Below are positions 63,815-64,000 of a DNA stretch of 64,000 bases, piece after piece. The stretch's first letter is position 1. The number at the start of each line of letters is the position of its first letter. Made by a program: the position numbers and the translations under genes. The notes below the pieces were generated by a model, which saw only the letters and a program-made list of their open reading frames with translations, did not search any database and had not been told where the DNA came from. This stretch comes from JAAYJR01 sp964611525 (GTDB lineage: Bacteria > Bacteroidota > Bacteroidia > Bacteroidales > Prolixibacteraceae): assembly GCA_964611525.1 (NCBI GenBank), contig CAZTAL010000020.1:1-64000 (forward strand), given 5' to 3'.

Positions 63815-64000
63815 TTTTATAATATTTTAAAATTATACCTTTTACAAAGGTCAGACAGATTAATAACAATAACAAAAAACAGGGGTAGAAAGTTCTATTG
63901 AGGGATAAACAGTCCCGGTTTAAGATGAAGAAATATTTTCCTTTTAGGTTTATCATTTAACAAATAATTGACAATAACATAATTATCTGCCGATTCCAAA

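Noticed and set aside
1..64000. Insertion sequences, prophage, integrases, CRISPR arrays or a replication origin
   Set aside because: No transposase, integrase, phage gene, evenly spaced repeat array or cluster of DnaA boxes was seen.

Overview
The window looks like a chromosomal segment of a member of the Bacteroidota, probably Bacteroidales or Marinilabiliales (inference). The DNA is AT-rich and Shine-Dalgarno sites are weak. Many genes are preceded by the Bacteroidota -7 box TAnnTTTG (seen at 3410, 7125, 12706, 27365, 30954 and 40629 among others). The gene families also fit: a three-part Pnt transhydrogenase, DapL-route lysine genes, DUF2723 and DUF6427 membrane proteins, a GIN-domain protein, a Big_5 lipoprotein, heterodimeric methylmalonyl-CoA mutase and ribosomal protein S16 with a charged tail. 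I see no transposase, integrase, CRISPR array, rRNA or tRNA.

Layout. 1-83: the first 27 codons of a canonical thymidylate synthase (minus strand). 225-3222: proton-translocating transhydrogenase pntA1-pntA2-pntB. 3442-8423: a lysine/diaminopimelate group (aminotransferase, dapL, dapF-like, lysA). 8546-17016: a glycosyltransferase, threonylcarbamoyl-AMP synthase, GIN protein, rimM, rpsP, polysaccharide deacetylase, ruvC, a DMT transporter and a TPR protein. 17105-18665: lipA-lipB. 18922-21188: a divergent thymidylate-synthase-fold protein and class II aldolase. 21849-27677: a DUF2723 protein, purD, a DUF6427 protein and an acyl-carrier-like protein. 27751-38398: a TetR regulator, RNase R, a Big_5 lipoprotein, a membrane-anchored receiver domain, mutB/mutA and a hypothetical. 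38550-45772: metG, LD-carboxypeptidase, YraN, acyl-CoA ligase, a TIM-barrel protein and an outer-membrane barrel protein.

46015-62706 is the striking part. It is a 15-17 kb minus-strand operon whose genes overlap or lie within 24 bp of each other. In order of transcription they are: ABC ATPase; ABC permease with a large M1-like ectodomain and a C-terminal golvesin-like domain; TolC-type channel; membrane-fusion lipoprotein; RND pump; a 1575-residue protein joining a complete second RND pump to six extra membrane helices and a complete ABC ATPase cassette; and an ABC-2-type permease. A U32-family gene follows. The operon therefore combines proton-driven (RND) and ATP-driven (ABC) export around one adaptor and one outer-membrane channel. 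It is the best candidate here for an undescribed system.

Other points worth attention are a DapF homologue with both catalytic cysteines replaced by serine, the second thymidylate-synthase-fold gene, the membrane-anchored lone receiver domain, an intergenic inverted-repeat family, and a recurring AT-rich leader in front of start codons.
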